Origin: Chryseobacterium luquanense
GTDB lineage: Bacteria > Bacteroidota > Bacteroidia > Flavobacteriales > Weeksellaceae
DNA length: 64,000 nucleotides
Reading direction: 5' to 3'
Assembly (NCBI RefSeq): GCF_026460945.1
Contig: NZ_JAOVZV010000016.1
Span: 83,720-147,719 of the forward strand
A program made the position numbers and the translations under genes. Below the pieces are notes generated by a model. The model did not search any database. It was not told where the DNA came from and saw only the letters and a program-made list of their open reading frames with translations. Below are positions 35,147-44,785 of the stretch, piece after piece (the stretch's first letter is position 1; each line of letters starts with the position of its first letter).

Positions 35147-36949
35147 CTATTTAAAATAATTTTTATTGTTCTCAAACCAAAGCGCTAAAACCAAAAGACT
35201 CCAATGCTGCAATTGGTAATTGAGTTTTTTTTGAACCTGCTTAAAATCCAAATAATTAAAAATGTAGCTTTGAGGGTTTGTAAGTAAGTTATTGCTTAAT
35301 TCCTGAAGTTCTTTTTCCTTGAACCATTCGTTAACAGAGGCTGCAAAACCGTTCTTTCCGCGATTGGCAATTTCTTCTGTCCATGCTTTTGAATAAGCTT
35401 TTCTCAAAATTATTTTATCTTCAGACTTATTCACTTTATATTGCCAAGGAAGCTGAATACAAAATTCGGCAAAATCAATATCCAAGAAAGGAATTCTCAC
35501 TTCTACAGAGTTATACATCGACGTTCGGTCACCTTTTAGAAGCATATTTCCCGGAACATATTTTTCAAGATCGATTCTCATCAAATCATTAAAATCTTTT
35601 CCCGTAGGTTCAAAACTGAAATCCTGCGTTGGAATTTGAGCTGTAATTCCCAATTCTTTAATTTCAGAATTACTAAAATAATTTCTCACCTTATTCTGAT
35701 GAAAATCTATTGTATCGTTAAATTGTGCTCTATGAAGTCTTTCAGACCCCATATTTCTAAATTTATTGGCTAAAAGAAACATTTTAGAAAGATAGTTTGG
35801 ATAGAATCCTTTTTGAGATAGATCTATATTGTATTTATAAAATGTATAGCCGCCAAACAATTCGTCACCAACATCTCCGGAAAGGACAACTTTTAGATTT
35901 TTAGAAGCTTCCTTAAAAATTAAATGAGTCGGTAACAACGAAGAATCCATCAATGGCTCATCCATGTAAGAATAAACTTCCTGAAGGGTTTGCGAAATTT
36001 TTTGTTTTTTATCTAATAAAACATAATGATCAGTCTGATATTTGTCTGCGATAGCTTTTGCATAAGGCATTTCATTAAGATCACCATTTTCATATCCGTA
36101 GACAAGAGTTTTTAGGTTTTTTTTGTATTGAGAAGCAACTGCCACAATCGTACTGGAATCTAAACCGCCGGAAAGAAAAGATCCTACCGGAACATCTGCT
36201 ACTAACTGTTTTTTCACAGCATTGTCGAGTAAATACTTAAATTTTTCTACGCTCTCGTCAAGACTTAACGTTGAAGTTTGTGTAGGAATTTTCCAATAGG
36301 GTTGTATATCTATTTTTCCCTCTTTTAGAATTAAAGTATGGGCAGGTTTTAGATTAAATATATTTTTATAAATCGTTTTATGGGGATGAATGTATCCGTT
36401 TTTCAAGTAATAAGCAATCTGTTGCTTATCTATTTCGGGTTTTATTAATCCGGAAGCGATGATTGATTTTATTTCAGAGGCAAAAATAAACTCGCCATTC
36501 TTACCTGTTGCATAGTAAAAAGGTTTTTCTCCGAAACGATCTCTTGCACAAAATAGCTGTTGCTTTTTTTCGTCCCAGATTGCAAAAGCAAACATTCCGG
36601 GAAGATCAATGATCAGTTTTTCCTGTTTTTTCTGATACATTGCCAATATTACCTCGGTATCAGATCCTCCGCGATATGAATAGTCAGCATAAAGATCTTT
36701 TATTTCCTGATACCCATAAATTTCGCCATTCAGAACAATACATTCGTTTTTAGTGTCCGAAAACATGGGTTGTTTTCCATTTTCAGACAAATCAATGATG
36801 GAAAGTCTGCGATGGCCAAGAGCTGCATTGTCAAAAAATTCATGATGTGCAGAATCGGGACCTCTGTATGCAATCGCATCGGTCATTTGCTGAATTTCGG
36901 CTTTATAATTTTTGGCGTTTGGAGAGATAATTCCTGCTATTCCGCACAT
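35147..36949 (-). CDS. AsnB-family glutamine amidotransferase (asparagine synthase-like)
   Basis: 600 residues. It starts MCGIAGII, so the N-terminal Cys2 nucleophile of class II glutaminases is present. The ATP-pyrophosphatase loop SGGLDSSTIV lies around residue 260, and LSGDVGDELFGGY follows. In polysaccharide loci AsnB homologues (WbpS-like) usually amidate hexuronic acids, not aspartate. The UDP-glucose dehydrogenase at the other end of the locus could supply the uronate. Position between two glycosyltransferase genes with no spacer supports that role. A housekeeping asparagine synthetase cannot be ruled out. Confidence 0.88.
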   Translation of the reverse strand: MCGIAGIISPNAKNYKAEIQQMTDAIAYRGPDSAHHEFFDNAALGHRRLSIIDLSENGKQPMFSDTKNECIVLNGEIYGYQEIKDLYADYSYRGGSDTEVILAMYQKKQEKLIIDLPGMFAFAIWDEKKQQLFCARDRFGEKPFYYATGKNGEFIFASEIKSIIASGLIKPEIDKQQIAYYLKNGYIHPHKTIYKNIFNLKPAHTLILKEGKIDIQPYWKIPTQTSTLSLDESVEKFKYLLDNAVKKQLVADVPVGSFLSGGLDSSTIVAVASQYKKNLKTLVYGYENGDLNEMPYAKAIADKYQTDHYVLLDKKQKISQTLQEVYSYMDEPLMDSSLLPTHLIFKEASKNLKVVLSGDVGDELFGGYTFYKYNIDLSQKGFYPNYLSKMFLLANKFRNMGSERLHRAQFNDTIDFHQNKVRNYFSNSEIKELGITAQIPTQDFSFEPTGKDFNDLMRIDLEKYVPGNMLLKGDRTSMYNSVEVRIPFLDIDFAEFCIQLPWQYKVNKSEDKIILRKAYSKAWTEEIANRGKNGFAASVNEWFKEKELQELSNNLLTNPQSYIFNYLDFKQVQKKLNYQLQHWSLLVLALWFENNKNYFK

Positions 36950-36952
36950 TGT

Positions 36953-37855
36953 TTACGATTTAATTATTTTTTTAATCATTTTTTTTAAACCGATAAAAGT
37001 TTTCCAAAAATAAATTTCTCTCGGGATATATACAGCTTTCAATAATGAGGGCAAATTTTTTATAATGCGATTAGATACAAAACTTTTATTAATCGTAATA
37101 TTTCTATAAATATCAAGATTTTTCTCCATTAAAACTTCTTTATTGCTGCGGCTTTGATATGATGTAGAAGTTGGTAAATAGTGATTTTGGTGTAAAACAA
37201 TCTCATTATCTATAAACCTTACATTCAATTTTTTTTTATTTATTCTGCAAAGAAATTCGTTGTCATCATAAGCGATTCCTAATGAAAAGAGTTCGTCAAA
37301 TCCGCCCAATTTTTTTAAATTTTTATTTGTTATTGCAGTACAGAAGTGAAATGGCATCGGTCGGTATTCCGAATGACTATACCACCCATTTCTACCGTCT
37401 TTTCCGTGTATAAGAGCATTTGACGAAATTAACTGCTCTATGAAGTGTTTATTTTGAAGTCTGTCATCCAGATTGTCCGTAATTTCTTTATCCAGCGAAA
37501 AACATGAAAAACATAAATAATCGGTATCGGTTAAATTCTTTTCGACGTAATCTAATACGTTTCCATAATGCAGACATTCAGGATTCTGAATGATAATTTT
37601 ATCTCCTTTTGCAGCTTTAAATCCTATATTGAAAGGTACACATGAATTGCTGTACCATTTATTTTTTTTTTCTAATCGAATTATTTTTAAAAATAAATAT
37701 TCCGCTGTTAAATCCTCCAGCCTTTCATGTTCATCACTACCATCATCAACGGCAATTACTTCAAAAGAACTTTTGTGGTTTTGATTTTTAATACTCTCCA
37801 GAGTTCTTATAAACAATTCTCTTCGATTATAGTATGCAGTTACTATTGAAATCAT
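36953..37855 (-). CDS. GT2-family glycosyltransferase
   Basis: 300 residues. MISIVTAYYNRRELFIRTL, AVDDGSDEHERL and FIDNEIVL outline a GT-A enzyme. Instead of a plain DXD after the second helix it has GDKIIIQNPECLHYG, so the donor-metal site is less standard than in its neighbours. FDELFSLGIAYDDNEFLCRI is the catalytic-base region. A C-terminal amphipathic, Lys-rich helix may dock it to the membrane. It overlaps the GT-C-like gene by 4 bases. Confidence 0.83.
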   Translation of the reverse strand: MISIVTAYYNRRELFIRTLESIKNQNHKSSFEVIAVDDGSDEHERLEDLTAEYLFLKIIRLEKKNKWYSNSCVPFNIGFKAAKGDKIIIQNPECLHYGNVLDYVEKNLTDTDYLCFSCFSLDKEITDNLDDRLQNKHFIEQLISSNALIHGKDGRNGWYSHSEYRPMPFHFCTAITNKNLKKLGGFDELFSLGIAYDDNEFLCRINKKKLNVRFIDNEIVLHQNHYLPTSTSYQSRSNKEVLMEKNLDIYRNITINKSFVSNRIIKNLPSLLKAVYIPREIYFWKTFIGLKKMIKKIIKS

Positions 37856-39465
37856 TTTTGTGTTTTTTGAAAATGAGAAGGTAGATAAAGTGTAAATCTT
37901 CCGGCTTTTTTAACCTTATATTTTTCGGGATGACTTACGAATTTTAAAGGTACAATTTCTTTTGGACTGAAAGGATAATCGTCACTTTCTATGTAAATAA
38001 AATCATCAGGCGTTTTATTCGTTTTTTTAATGATGAAACTTAGATAATCTTTTAATGTAAAATAATAATAAATAGGCGGTGAAGCATCTAAAATATACAA
38101 ATATCCCATTAAATGATTACTTGAATAAATGACATTTTTTTGATTTTGAAGATAAGGTCGTAGATCTTCAATGTCTTTTTTTCTTCCTTTATCTAAATAT
38201 AAGTCATACCCATTAATTTGAACTTTTTCTGTTTGTTCTGTAAATACAAAGTCTTTCCAGCCTTTATTGTTTAAAATATCGGGAAATCTAATGACCATTA
38301 AACAAATGAAAATAAGATAACCCAGCATCCATAATTTATTTTTATACAGCTTATTGATTACAATAAAAATTAAAAGAAAATAATAAAACTTATAGACATT
38401 TAAACGAATGTGAAACCAAATTTGTGAGCCAAATGCGAGACAATATGGTATCAATAAAAGAAGAATAACGAAATATTTAGATTCTTTAGATGTTTCTTTA
38501 TTTAACATAAATCGAAGAGCCAATAAATGTGTTAATAAAATGAAAAAGAAAATATAGTAGCTCGGGAAAAATATAAAAAGAGAAAGACAAACTATACCGA
38601 GAACAGCAATGAATTTATCAAAAATTTCTATTTTTAATTTAATTCTCCAGAATAGTAAGCCAACAATAAATGATGGTAGAATACCATTTAAAAACAAATA
38701 AACTGCCCATAAAACCATAAAGGTTTTAGAATGTTGCTTTCTATGGAACGGAAGATATTCTTTCAAAAACTTTAATTGATAAATAAAATTATCAAGTGTG
38801 TCTAGAAAGGTAAAGTAAATTATAATTCCGACAGAAAAGCCAATGAAAAAATAAAGAAAATTCGATTTCCACTGTTTTGAGTTTTGGAAAAACAAATAAA
38901 GTATTATAGGAATAACTATAATGCTGTGGGAATTTCCGTTAAATAAAACGAAAGAAATTACAAATCCTGCTATTGTAAGAATCCATTTTTTTTGATAAAT
39001 AAATGACAAAAGAATTAACGAAACTCCACAGTTTACTAGAATGGTATTTCCAATGTACTGATGTAAAATTAAATTACTGATGCTCCAGGTTTCAAATCCT
39101 ATCAGTATTCCTAAGAAACTTAAAAAAAAGATATTTTTTTTGAAATTAAAATATTTTAAAGTAGAAAAGAACAACAGAAAATTACTCAAAACTAATGTTG
39201 TAATCGATATTATTCTGAAAATATATACGTTTGGAGTATAGAGAAATTTAAATATTCTGAAAAAATTTGTTCTGTCGAAGCTTAAGCTTTCTCCCTGATT
39301 TTTATAGTAGGAGAGATAGTAAGCTTCATCATTAAAGATAAAGCCTTTATCTAAATTCATATATGTTATACAAGCTACAAATAGAGCTCCGATAAAAAAT
39401 ATAATAGAGTAAAGTGTAGTACCTGAATTTTGTAGTATCTTATTCATCCGGACTATTTTTCGCAT
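37852..39465 (-). CDS. Multi-span membrane protein, GT-C-like glycosyltransferase candidate
   Basis: 537 residues. About ten to twelve hydrophobic helices follow an N-terminal segment, then a ~120-residue soluble tail begins near EKVQINGYDLYLDKG. Right after helix 1 is GFIFNDEAYYLSYY; an acidic pair in the first periplasmic loop is the catalytic signature of GT-C enzymes of the PMT/ArnT type. I infer that it moves a sugar from a polyprenyl-phosphate donor on the periplasmic side. The GtrB-like gene at 40313-41233 could make the donor. A start at ATG 39447 would avoid the 13-base overlap with the methyltransferase. Confidence 0.65.
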   Translation of the reverse strand: MRKIVRMNKILQNSGTTLYSIIFFIGALFVACITYMNLDKGFIFNDEAYYLSYYKNQGESLSFDRTNFFRIFKFLYTPNVYIFRIISITTLVLSNFLLFFSTLKYFNFKKNIFFLSFLGILIGFETWSISNLILHQYIGNTILVNCGVSLILLSFIYQKKWILTIAGFVISFVLFNGNSHSIIVIPIILYLFFQNSKQWKSNFLYFFIGFSVGIIIYFTFLDTLDNFIYQLKFLKEYLPFHRKQHSKTFMVLWAVYLFLNGILPSFIVGLLFWRIKLKIEIFDKFIAVLGIVCLSLFIFFPSYYIFFFILLTHLLALRFMLNKETSKESKYFVILLLLIPYCLAFGSQIWFHIRLNVYKFYYFLLIFIVINKLYKNKLWMLGYLIFICLMVIRFPDILNNKGWKDFVFTEQTEKVQINGYDLYLDKGRKKDIEDLRPYLQNQKNVIYSSNHLMGYLYILDASPPIYYYFTLKDYLSFIIKKTNKTPDDFIYIESDDYPFSPKEIVPLKFVSHPEKYKVKKAGRFTLYLPSHFQKTQK

Positions 39466-40283
39466 TCAAAAATAAAGGCAGAAGCAATATTTTTACTGAG
39501 AGGATGTTTTTGTAAAATTACATCTAGAAACTTAATGGGAAATGTAAGACACATTAATACAATTAAAATTAAATTATGCAATGGTTTTATACCAAAAGAA
39601 AGCAACATAGCAACCCATTCCTGAAGCAGCCAAAGCATTCCGCCTGTTGGGCTATTAGCGTGGATTTTAATGTTTTTAAAGTCTTTAAACTGCACCTTTA
39701 TTCCTTCGTACGTAAATCTTTGAAAATCGTAAGGTGAAGCATGAAAACCCTGCATAAATGGGATTTCGCAAAGAAGCTTTCCTCCGGGTTTCAAAACTCT
39801 GTAAATTTCTGAAATTACGGCTTGAGGATTCGGAACATGCTCAAGAACAGCAATGTTGATAATTTGATCAACACTATTATCTTTAAAAGGAAGTTGGGTA
39901 ATATCACAGACAACATCCACTGGTTTGTAGGGGATAAGGTCTACATTTATTATGTCGTCTCTTAAATCTGTGTAACCACTACCAAGATTTAAAATAACTT
40001 CATTTTTATTCTTTGTCTTAGATAACAGTCTTTTTAGAAAAAAATATCGGGAAGGGTACTGAGGTGAAATAATGTAAATTAAAAAATCATAAAAAGCTTG
40101 AAAATTTTTGAAAAATGTTTTAATCTTATCTAAAGAATCGGAAACTATTTCTTCTTCAAAAGGAGTAAAAACAAATTTTTTGTCTTTATATTCATAAGGA
40201 CTCTCTGGTTTAAGGATTTTTTTTATATTTTCTTTCATAGTCGTGTAATCTTTCATGGTGCGAATTGGTGTTTGGCAATTCAC
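39453..40283 (-). CDS. Class I SAM-dependent methyltransferase
   Basis: 276 residues from the first ATG; ATGs at 40256 and 40238 (MKENIKKIL) are equally plausible starts because the first residues look non-coding. VILNLGSGYTDLRDDIINVDL is motif I, VCDITQLPFKDNSVDQI and NIAVLEHVPNPQAVISEIY follow, then LKPGGKLLCEIPF. It is Methyltransf_11-like. A hydrophobic C-terminal segment (LHNLILIVLMCLTFPIKFL) suggests membrane association. Likely methylates a sugar or a glycan terminus. Confidence 0.85.
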   Translation of the reverse strand: MNCQTPIRTMKDYTTMKENIKKILKPESPYEYKDKKFVFTPFEEEIVSDSLDKIKTFFKNFQAFYDFLIYIISPQYPSRYFFLKRLLSKTKNKNEVILNLGSGYTDLRDDIINVDLIPYKPVDVVCDITQLPFKDNSVDQIINIAVLEHVPNPQAVISEIYRVLKPGGKLLCEIPFMQGFHASPYDFQRFTYEGIKVQFKDFKNIKIHANSPTGGMLWLLQEWVAMLLSFGIKPLHNLILIVLMCLTFPIKFLDVILQKHPLSKNIASAFIFECEK

Positions 40284-40312
40284 AGTTTGGCAAAAGTTAA
40301 TTTGCCAGTTGT

Positions 40313-41233
40313 TTATATATTAATCGTTTTTTCAATAATTGTGTAGGGGCGATTTCTTACTTCGTTATAAATTCTATAGATATATTCTCCGATTATTCCT
40401 AAGGAAATAAGCAAGATTGAGTTAAAAAACATAATCATAATGATGAGCGTTGTATAACCTGCAACATCAATTTTGTTATTAAAGTATCTTATTACCGTAA
40501 ATATTGTAAAAACACATGAAATGAATAATCCAATATTTCCTAATAAGCTAATAATCTGTAAAGGCAGCGAAGAAAAAGAGAATATGCCATCTTTTGCTAT
40601 TTTGATAAGCTTTTTCAGTGAATAACCAGACTCTCCTTCAATTCTTCCGCTTCTTTCATATTCCACACCAACCTGCTTGTAGCCTACCCATGCTCTAATT
40701 CCTCTGAGGTAAGGATTTTGCTCATTGAGAGAAAGCATTTTATCTTTAATGTTTTTTGTCATTACACAAAAATCACCTGAGTCTAAAGGAATTTTGGTGT
40801 CACTTATAGAGTTGAGTAAACGGTAAAAGCTTGTGTAGGCTAATTTTTTTGCTTCACTCTCTTTTCTCTTCTTTCTCACTCCATAGGCTACTTCATACCC
40901 ATTGTCGAGTTCTTGGAAAAATCGGGGAAGTAGGGAAGGTGGATCCTGTAAATCATCATCAATAATAGCGATGTAATCACCTGTTGAGTAACTTAAACCA
41001 GTTTTTACGGCAATCTGATGTCCGAAATTTCTAGATAATTTAACTGCTTTTATATAGCCATAATGGTCAGAAAGTTTTTCTATTACTTCAAAACTGTTAT
41101 CAGGGCTTCCGTCTTCAACTAAGATTAATTCTAAGTCCCAATTGGAAATGTTTTTCTGGTCATCAACTGCTTTAAGTGTTTTGTCTAGAAATCGTGAAGA
41201 ATTATAAACTGGGATTACAATCGTGATTTTCAC
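40313..41233 (-). CDS. GtrB/DPM-like polyprenyl-phosphate glycosyltransferase
   Basis: 306 residues. The GT-A catalytic part has IVIPVYNSSRFLDKTLKA, VEDGSPDNSF, the metal-binding DDDLQDPP and LDSGDFCVM. Two C-terminal membrane helices follow (about 228-255 and 265-292), the layout of GtrB, ArnC and dolichyl-phosphate-mannose synthase. It should make an undecaprenyl-phosphate sugar at the inner face of the inner membrane. The GT-C-like protein two genes on could use that donor. Confidence 0.9.
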   Translation of the reverse strand: MKITIVIPVYNSSRFLDKTLKAVDDQKNISNWDLELILVEDGSPDNSFEVIEKLSDHYGYIKAVKLSRNFGHQIAVKTGLSYSTGDYIAIIDDDLQDPPSLLPRFFQELDNGYEVAYGVRKKRKESEAKKLAYTSFYRLLNSISDTKIPLDSGDFCVMTKNIKDKMLSLNEQNPYLRGIRAWVGYKQVGVEYERSGRIEGESGYSLKKLIKIAKDGIFSFSSLPLQIISLLGNIGLFISCVFTIFTVIRYFNNKIDVAGYTTLIIMIMFFNSILLISLGIIGEYIYRIYNEVRNRPYTIIEKTINI

Positions 41234-41272
41234 CTTATAATGTTTTTGTGTGAGCCAAAAATACGTAAATTA

Positions 41273-42193
41273 TTAAATATTAAGAAATGTAGAGCTCCGT
41301 TGTTTTACTAATAAAGCTATTTCAGACAAAATTTCCTCTTCTTTTTTTATTTTTTTATATTTCTGGAGTAATTTTTTGTATTGTGTGAGGTTTCCTGTAA
41401 GAGAATTTTTTACCATGCTTTGCTTTAGTGCTCTTTTCTCTTTTTGTAAAGAATCTGATAGATTAGGATTTATTATTTTAGTTTCTATAGTTAAATCCTG
41501 AAACAGATTAGGATCCACCTTACTTAAACTCTGTTTTCCATCATGTACAACTTTGCTCGAGGGAATGAGAAGAAGTTTTTTTTGATGAAAGTGAATTCTG
41601 TTTACATATTCATTATCCTCACCATAATGAAAAAAGTAAGGATTAAATCCGCCAACTGTATCTATTGTATTTTTAGGAATAAACCAATGAGCGGCATTCA
41701 CAAAGCTTATCTCATAATAATCTTTTACAGTCTGAAAATAAAAATCTGAAATTAATCGCGTTTTCTCAAAATTAATGGCAATATATTTATCTAAAAAAAT
41801 ATCCAAAAGTTTCTCAGAACCATCCATCTGCATTGGGCTCATTATACCAATTTCGTTTTTATTTGGATATTCATGATAAACTTTTAATAGCTTATCAATA
41901 CTATCCGGATAAATCCAGGCATCCTGATTCATCAAATAGAAAAAATCTGCGCCGTTTTTATATGCTGTTTCAATTCCTATATTATTTGCTTTCCCAAAAC
42001 CCAAATTCTTTTCCGATTGTATGAAAGTAACTTCCGGAAAATTTATTTTTATATATTCCTGAGTGCCATCAGAAGAGCCGTTATCTATCACAATAGTTTG
42101 TACACCAACAGTTGATTGCTGTAAACTTTTAAAGCATCTTTCTGCCCATTTCATGGCATTATAAGTGACAATAATGATTTGAATATTGGGCAT
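41273..42193 (-). CDS. GT2-family glycosyltransferase
   Basis: 306 residues. IQIIIVTYNAMKWAERCFKS, VIDNGSSDGTQEYI, EKNLGFGKANNIGIE and FFYLMNQDAW (in place of DXD) place it in the WcaA/rhamnosyltransferase-like GT2 branch. FFHYGEDNEYVNRIHFH holds the catalytic Asp. The C-terminal ~60 residues are Lys-rich and helical. It follows the SDR gene by 8 bases. Confidence 0.88.
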   Translation of the reverse strand: MPNIQIIIVTYNAMKWAERCFKSLQQSTVGVQTIVIDNGSSDGTQEYIKINFPEVTFIQSEKNLGFGKANNIGIETAYKNGADFFYLMNQDAWIYPDSIDKLLKVYHEYPNKNEIGIMSPMQMDGSEKLLDIFLDKYIAINFEKTRLISDFYFQTVKDYYEISFVNAAHWFIPKNTIDTVGGFNPYFFHYGEDNEYVNRIHFHQKKLLLIPSSKVVHDGKQSLSKVDPNLFQDLTIETKIINPNLSDSLQKEKRALKQSMVKNSLTGNLTQYKKLLQKYKKIKKEEEILSEIALLVKQRSSTFLNI

Positions 42194-42201
42194 ACTTTTG
42201 C

Positions 42202-42870
42202 TTAATAATATTTTTGAATAAGTTTCTTTAAATATTCATCCGAACTATATTCTGAGAAAAAAACTTTTGTGTGATCATTAAAATCTACTTTGTAGCAATC
42301 TCCCAGTTCCGTTTCTTTGTAAACAGCTTTTTTCTCGATACTTTCCTCAATTGAAGATATAATTTCTTTTAAACTGTAATTATATGGAAAAGATAAATTG
42401 ATGGTCTGATTGGTTAGAGTAGAAGAGTGCTGAGAAAGAAATTCAGAAATATCATCAATATCAATCAGTATTCTAGTCGCTTTGTTGTGTAGTACAAAAG
42501 GGGACGCATTATTTATTTGTTCTCTTAGAAAATTAAAAAGAGTGTTGGGATTTCCCCCTTTTCCGACAACATTTCCTATTCTTACAATAAGGTATTTTTT
42601 GCAATTGTTCTTTATGAAATTCTCAATATTAAGTTTGTGAATTACGTAAGGGCTGTCTTGTTTTGATTGATCATTTACACTTAAAGTTGAAAAGTAAATA
42701 ATTTGACGCTCTTTATTTTCTTCAATACTTCTTTGAAGCAAGGAAAACTCTCTTTCAAACTCCGTGAATTTAGTTTCCAGAGAATTAGAAACTCCTGAAG
42801 CGAAGAATACAATATCCTCAGAGTCTATGTTTTGTAAAGATTTTGCTATAAGCCCCTTTCCTATAATCAT
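42202..42870 (-). CDS. NAD(P)-dependent SDR-family sugar epimerase/dehydratase-like protein
   Basis: 222 residues, shorter than the usual ~300 for extended SDRs. It starts directly at MIIGKGLIAKSL, a GxGxxA nucleotide site, and lacks the usual first few residues. Ser/Thr-rich YFSTLSVND and YVIHKLNIE carry the S-Y-x3-K catalytic set. VRIGNVVGKGGNP follows, as in GalE/RmlD-like proteins. The C-terminal substrate domain is reduced. It could act as a reductase or epimerase on a nucleotide sugar; the substrate is unknown. Confidence 0.78.
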   Translation of the reverse strand: MIIGKGLIAKSLQNIDSEDIVFFASGVSNSLETKFTEFEREFSLLQRSIEENKERQIIYFSTLSVNDQSKQDSPYVIHKLNIENFIKNNCKKYLIVRIGNVVGKGGNPNTLFNFLREQINNASPFVLHNKATRILIDIDDISEFLSQHSSTLTNQTINLSFPYNYSLKEIISSIEESIEKKAVYKETELGDCYKVDFNDHTKVFFSEYSSDEYLKKLIQKYY

Positions 42871-42887
42871 TTGTTATGTCTTCTACT

Positions 42888-43796
42888 CTAAAAATTTAAA
42901 ATTTTATAATAATATTTCATTTTCAAATGGGTTATGATATTTTTTGGAAACGAAAGGTTACTAATAAATTGTTTATAATCAGATTTACACTTTTTTTTAT
43001 AATTACTGTAAAGTTTTGGATTTAGATTTAAACCAACTACTGAATTTTCTACAAACTTAAGTCTTTTGATTTTATCATAAATTTCAGATAAATCATCTTT
43101 AGGTTTTTTATTGTTGTTGAAACCGATATTCTGTCCTTCATGAATCCTGTAACTCGATAAAACTTCAGGTATAATCATAAATTTTTCATCATTACATGAT
43201 TTTAAAACAATTTCATAGTCATGAATAATGGTCGTGTTTATTTTTTTAAGAGGAAAATATTCTTCTTTGGCATTTTTTGTAATGCCTAAGGTCATTCCCG
43301 GAAAAACATTTTTTTCAAAAAGTAAATATTCCAGAATCTGCGCATTGTTAAATTGTTTTTTAAAGTTTGGACTTTCCCAAAAAGATGTTTTAATTATTTC
43401 ACCATTTTCACTTAAGATTTCCAAATCATGACTGAAAACATTTTTTGTTGGATGATTTTTAAATTCATTCAAAACTGTCTCTACTTTATTTTTTAGCCAT
43501 ATATCATCCTGATCTGAAAGAAAAATAAGGTCACCTGTAGTTTTTGAGATGGCTTTTTCAAAATTCTTTACATATCCTAAATTTTGTTCATTCACGATTA
43601 ACTTAATACGTTCAGGATATTTATCTAAATAACTTTGAATGACTTCCAAGGTTTGATCTGTAGACAAATCATCACAAATTACAATCTCATCCACATAAAC
43701 AGATTGCAGGAAAATACTGTCTAACTGCTCAGAAAGATATTTTTCACCATTATAAGTGCAAAGTGCTACAGAGATATTTACTTTTTGGGATACCAC
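42888..43796 (-). CDS. GT2-family glycosyltransferase (rhamnosyltransferase-like)
   Basis: 302 residues. ISVALCTYNGEKYLSEQLDS, CDDLSTDQTLEVIQ, NLGYVKNFEKAI and FLSDQDDIW are the signature of the GT2 branch that includes RfbN/WbbL-like rhamnosyltransferases. The donor cannot be inferred, as no dTDP-rhamnose genes (rmlC, rmlD) are in the window. It overlaps the next upstream gene by 19 bases. Confidence 0.88.
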   Translation of the reverse strand: MVSQKVNISVALCTYNGEKYLSEQLDSIFLQSVYVDEIVICDDLSTDQTLEVIQSYLDKYPERIKLIVNEQNLGYVKNFEKAISKTTGDLIFLSDQDDIWLKNKVETVLNEFKNHPTKNVFSHDLEILSENGEIIKTSFWESPNFKKQFNNAQILEYLLFEKNVFPGMTLGITKNAKEEYFPLKKINTTIIHDYEIVLKSCNDEKFMIIPEVLSSYRIHEGQNIGFNNNKKPKDDLSEIYDKIKRLKFVENSVVGLNLNPKLYSNYKKKCKSDYKQFISNLSFPKNIITHLKMKYYYKILNF

Positions 43797-44638
43797 AGTG
43801 ACTTAAATTTAAGGTAATATTTTAAAACTTTAGTATTTTGTAGTTGTCTTATATAGGTTTTTTGATTTAGATTTTCATTATTGAGAATGTAATTTTGCAT
43901 ATTGAGACGTTCGAATAACATTTTTTTAATATTGTCTCCAAAAGTATTGAAAATAAATTCGTTAGCTTTTTGACTGTCGTTATATACACTGATGAAATTT
44001 TTAGAAATTCCTTTCTGATGTTGGCGGTATAAAACCAAAGCTTCATCTATAAAATAGACTGAAGGAACATTTTTACTAAAGATGCTAATCCAAAATATCC
44101 AGTCTTCTTTTGCTTTCAGCTCCTTTTTAAAGGTGATTGTTTTAATTAAATCTCTTTTGAAAAGTATGGTATGAATCGGAATGTTAAAATCAATATCCCA
44201 TCTTTTTACAATATTTTCAAGGTTGATCTCATACTTTTTAAGGTCTGAAAAAGGTTCAGATATTACGTTATTTGTCAACATTCCAAAATTTGAAATTATC
44301 ATGTCGTGATTTTCAGAATACGATAAAGATTTATGTAATTTATCTTCACTCATTACATCATCACCATCCAAAAAGAGAATCCAGTTTCCTGATGATTTTT
44401 CTAGGCCTAAATTTCTTGCAGCAGATGGCCCCTCATTAGTTTTTTTTAAATATTTGAAGCGTGGGTCTTTATGAGTCCAGTTTTTTGCGATTGCCTCGCT
44501 ATGATCTGTGCTGCCATCATTGATGATGAAACATTCCCAATCGCTATATGTCTGCTTAAAAACAGATTCTAGACATTCATTAAGATAATTCTCTTGATTA
44601 TAGCACGGAACGATAATGGAAATAAAAGCCTGAGACAT
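43778..44638 (-). CDS. GT2-family glycosyltransferase
   Basis: 286 residues. FISIIVPCYNQENYLNECLE, INDGSTDHSEA, NEGPSAARNLGLEKSSG and FLDGDD (DXD) form a standard GT-A core; AKEDWIFWISIF carries the catalytic-base ED-W. The 147-base gap to the next upstream gene (44639-44785) contains two TATCTTTA -7-like elements on the minus strand, so an internal promoter is possible here. Confidence 0.88.
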   Translation of the reverse strand: MSQAFISIIVPCYNQENYLNECLESVFKQTYSDWECFIINDGSTDHSEAIAKNWTHKDPRFKYLKKTNEGPSAARNLGLEKSSGNWILFLDGDDVMSEDKLHKSLSYSENHDMIISNFGMLTNNVISEPFSDLKKYEINLENIVKRWDIDFNIPIHTILFKRDLIKTITFKKELKAKEDWIFWISIFSKNVPSVYFIDEALVLYRQHQKGISKNFISVYNDSQKANEFIFNTFGDNIKKMLFERLNMQNYILNNENLNQKTYIRQLQNTKVLKYYLKFKSLWYPKK

Positions 44639-44785
44639 ACTGTGTTTTAGAGTAGTAAAGATATTAAAAAATCAGCTATAAAGATATTTTGTTAAGAAGT
44701 GTTGATGCAATCAATTTCTGTCGGATTCAGCTTTCTTTATAATTTTAAAAGTTTACTGATTATCCTCTGTAATCTGTTTACATTG

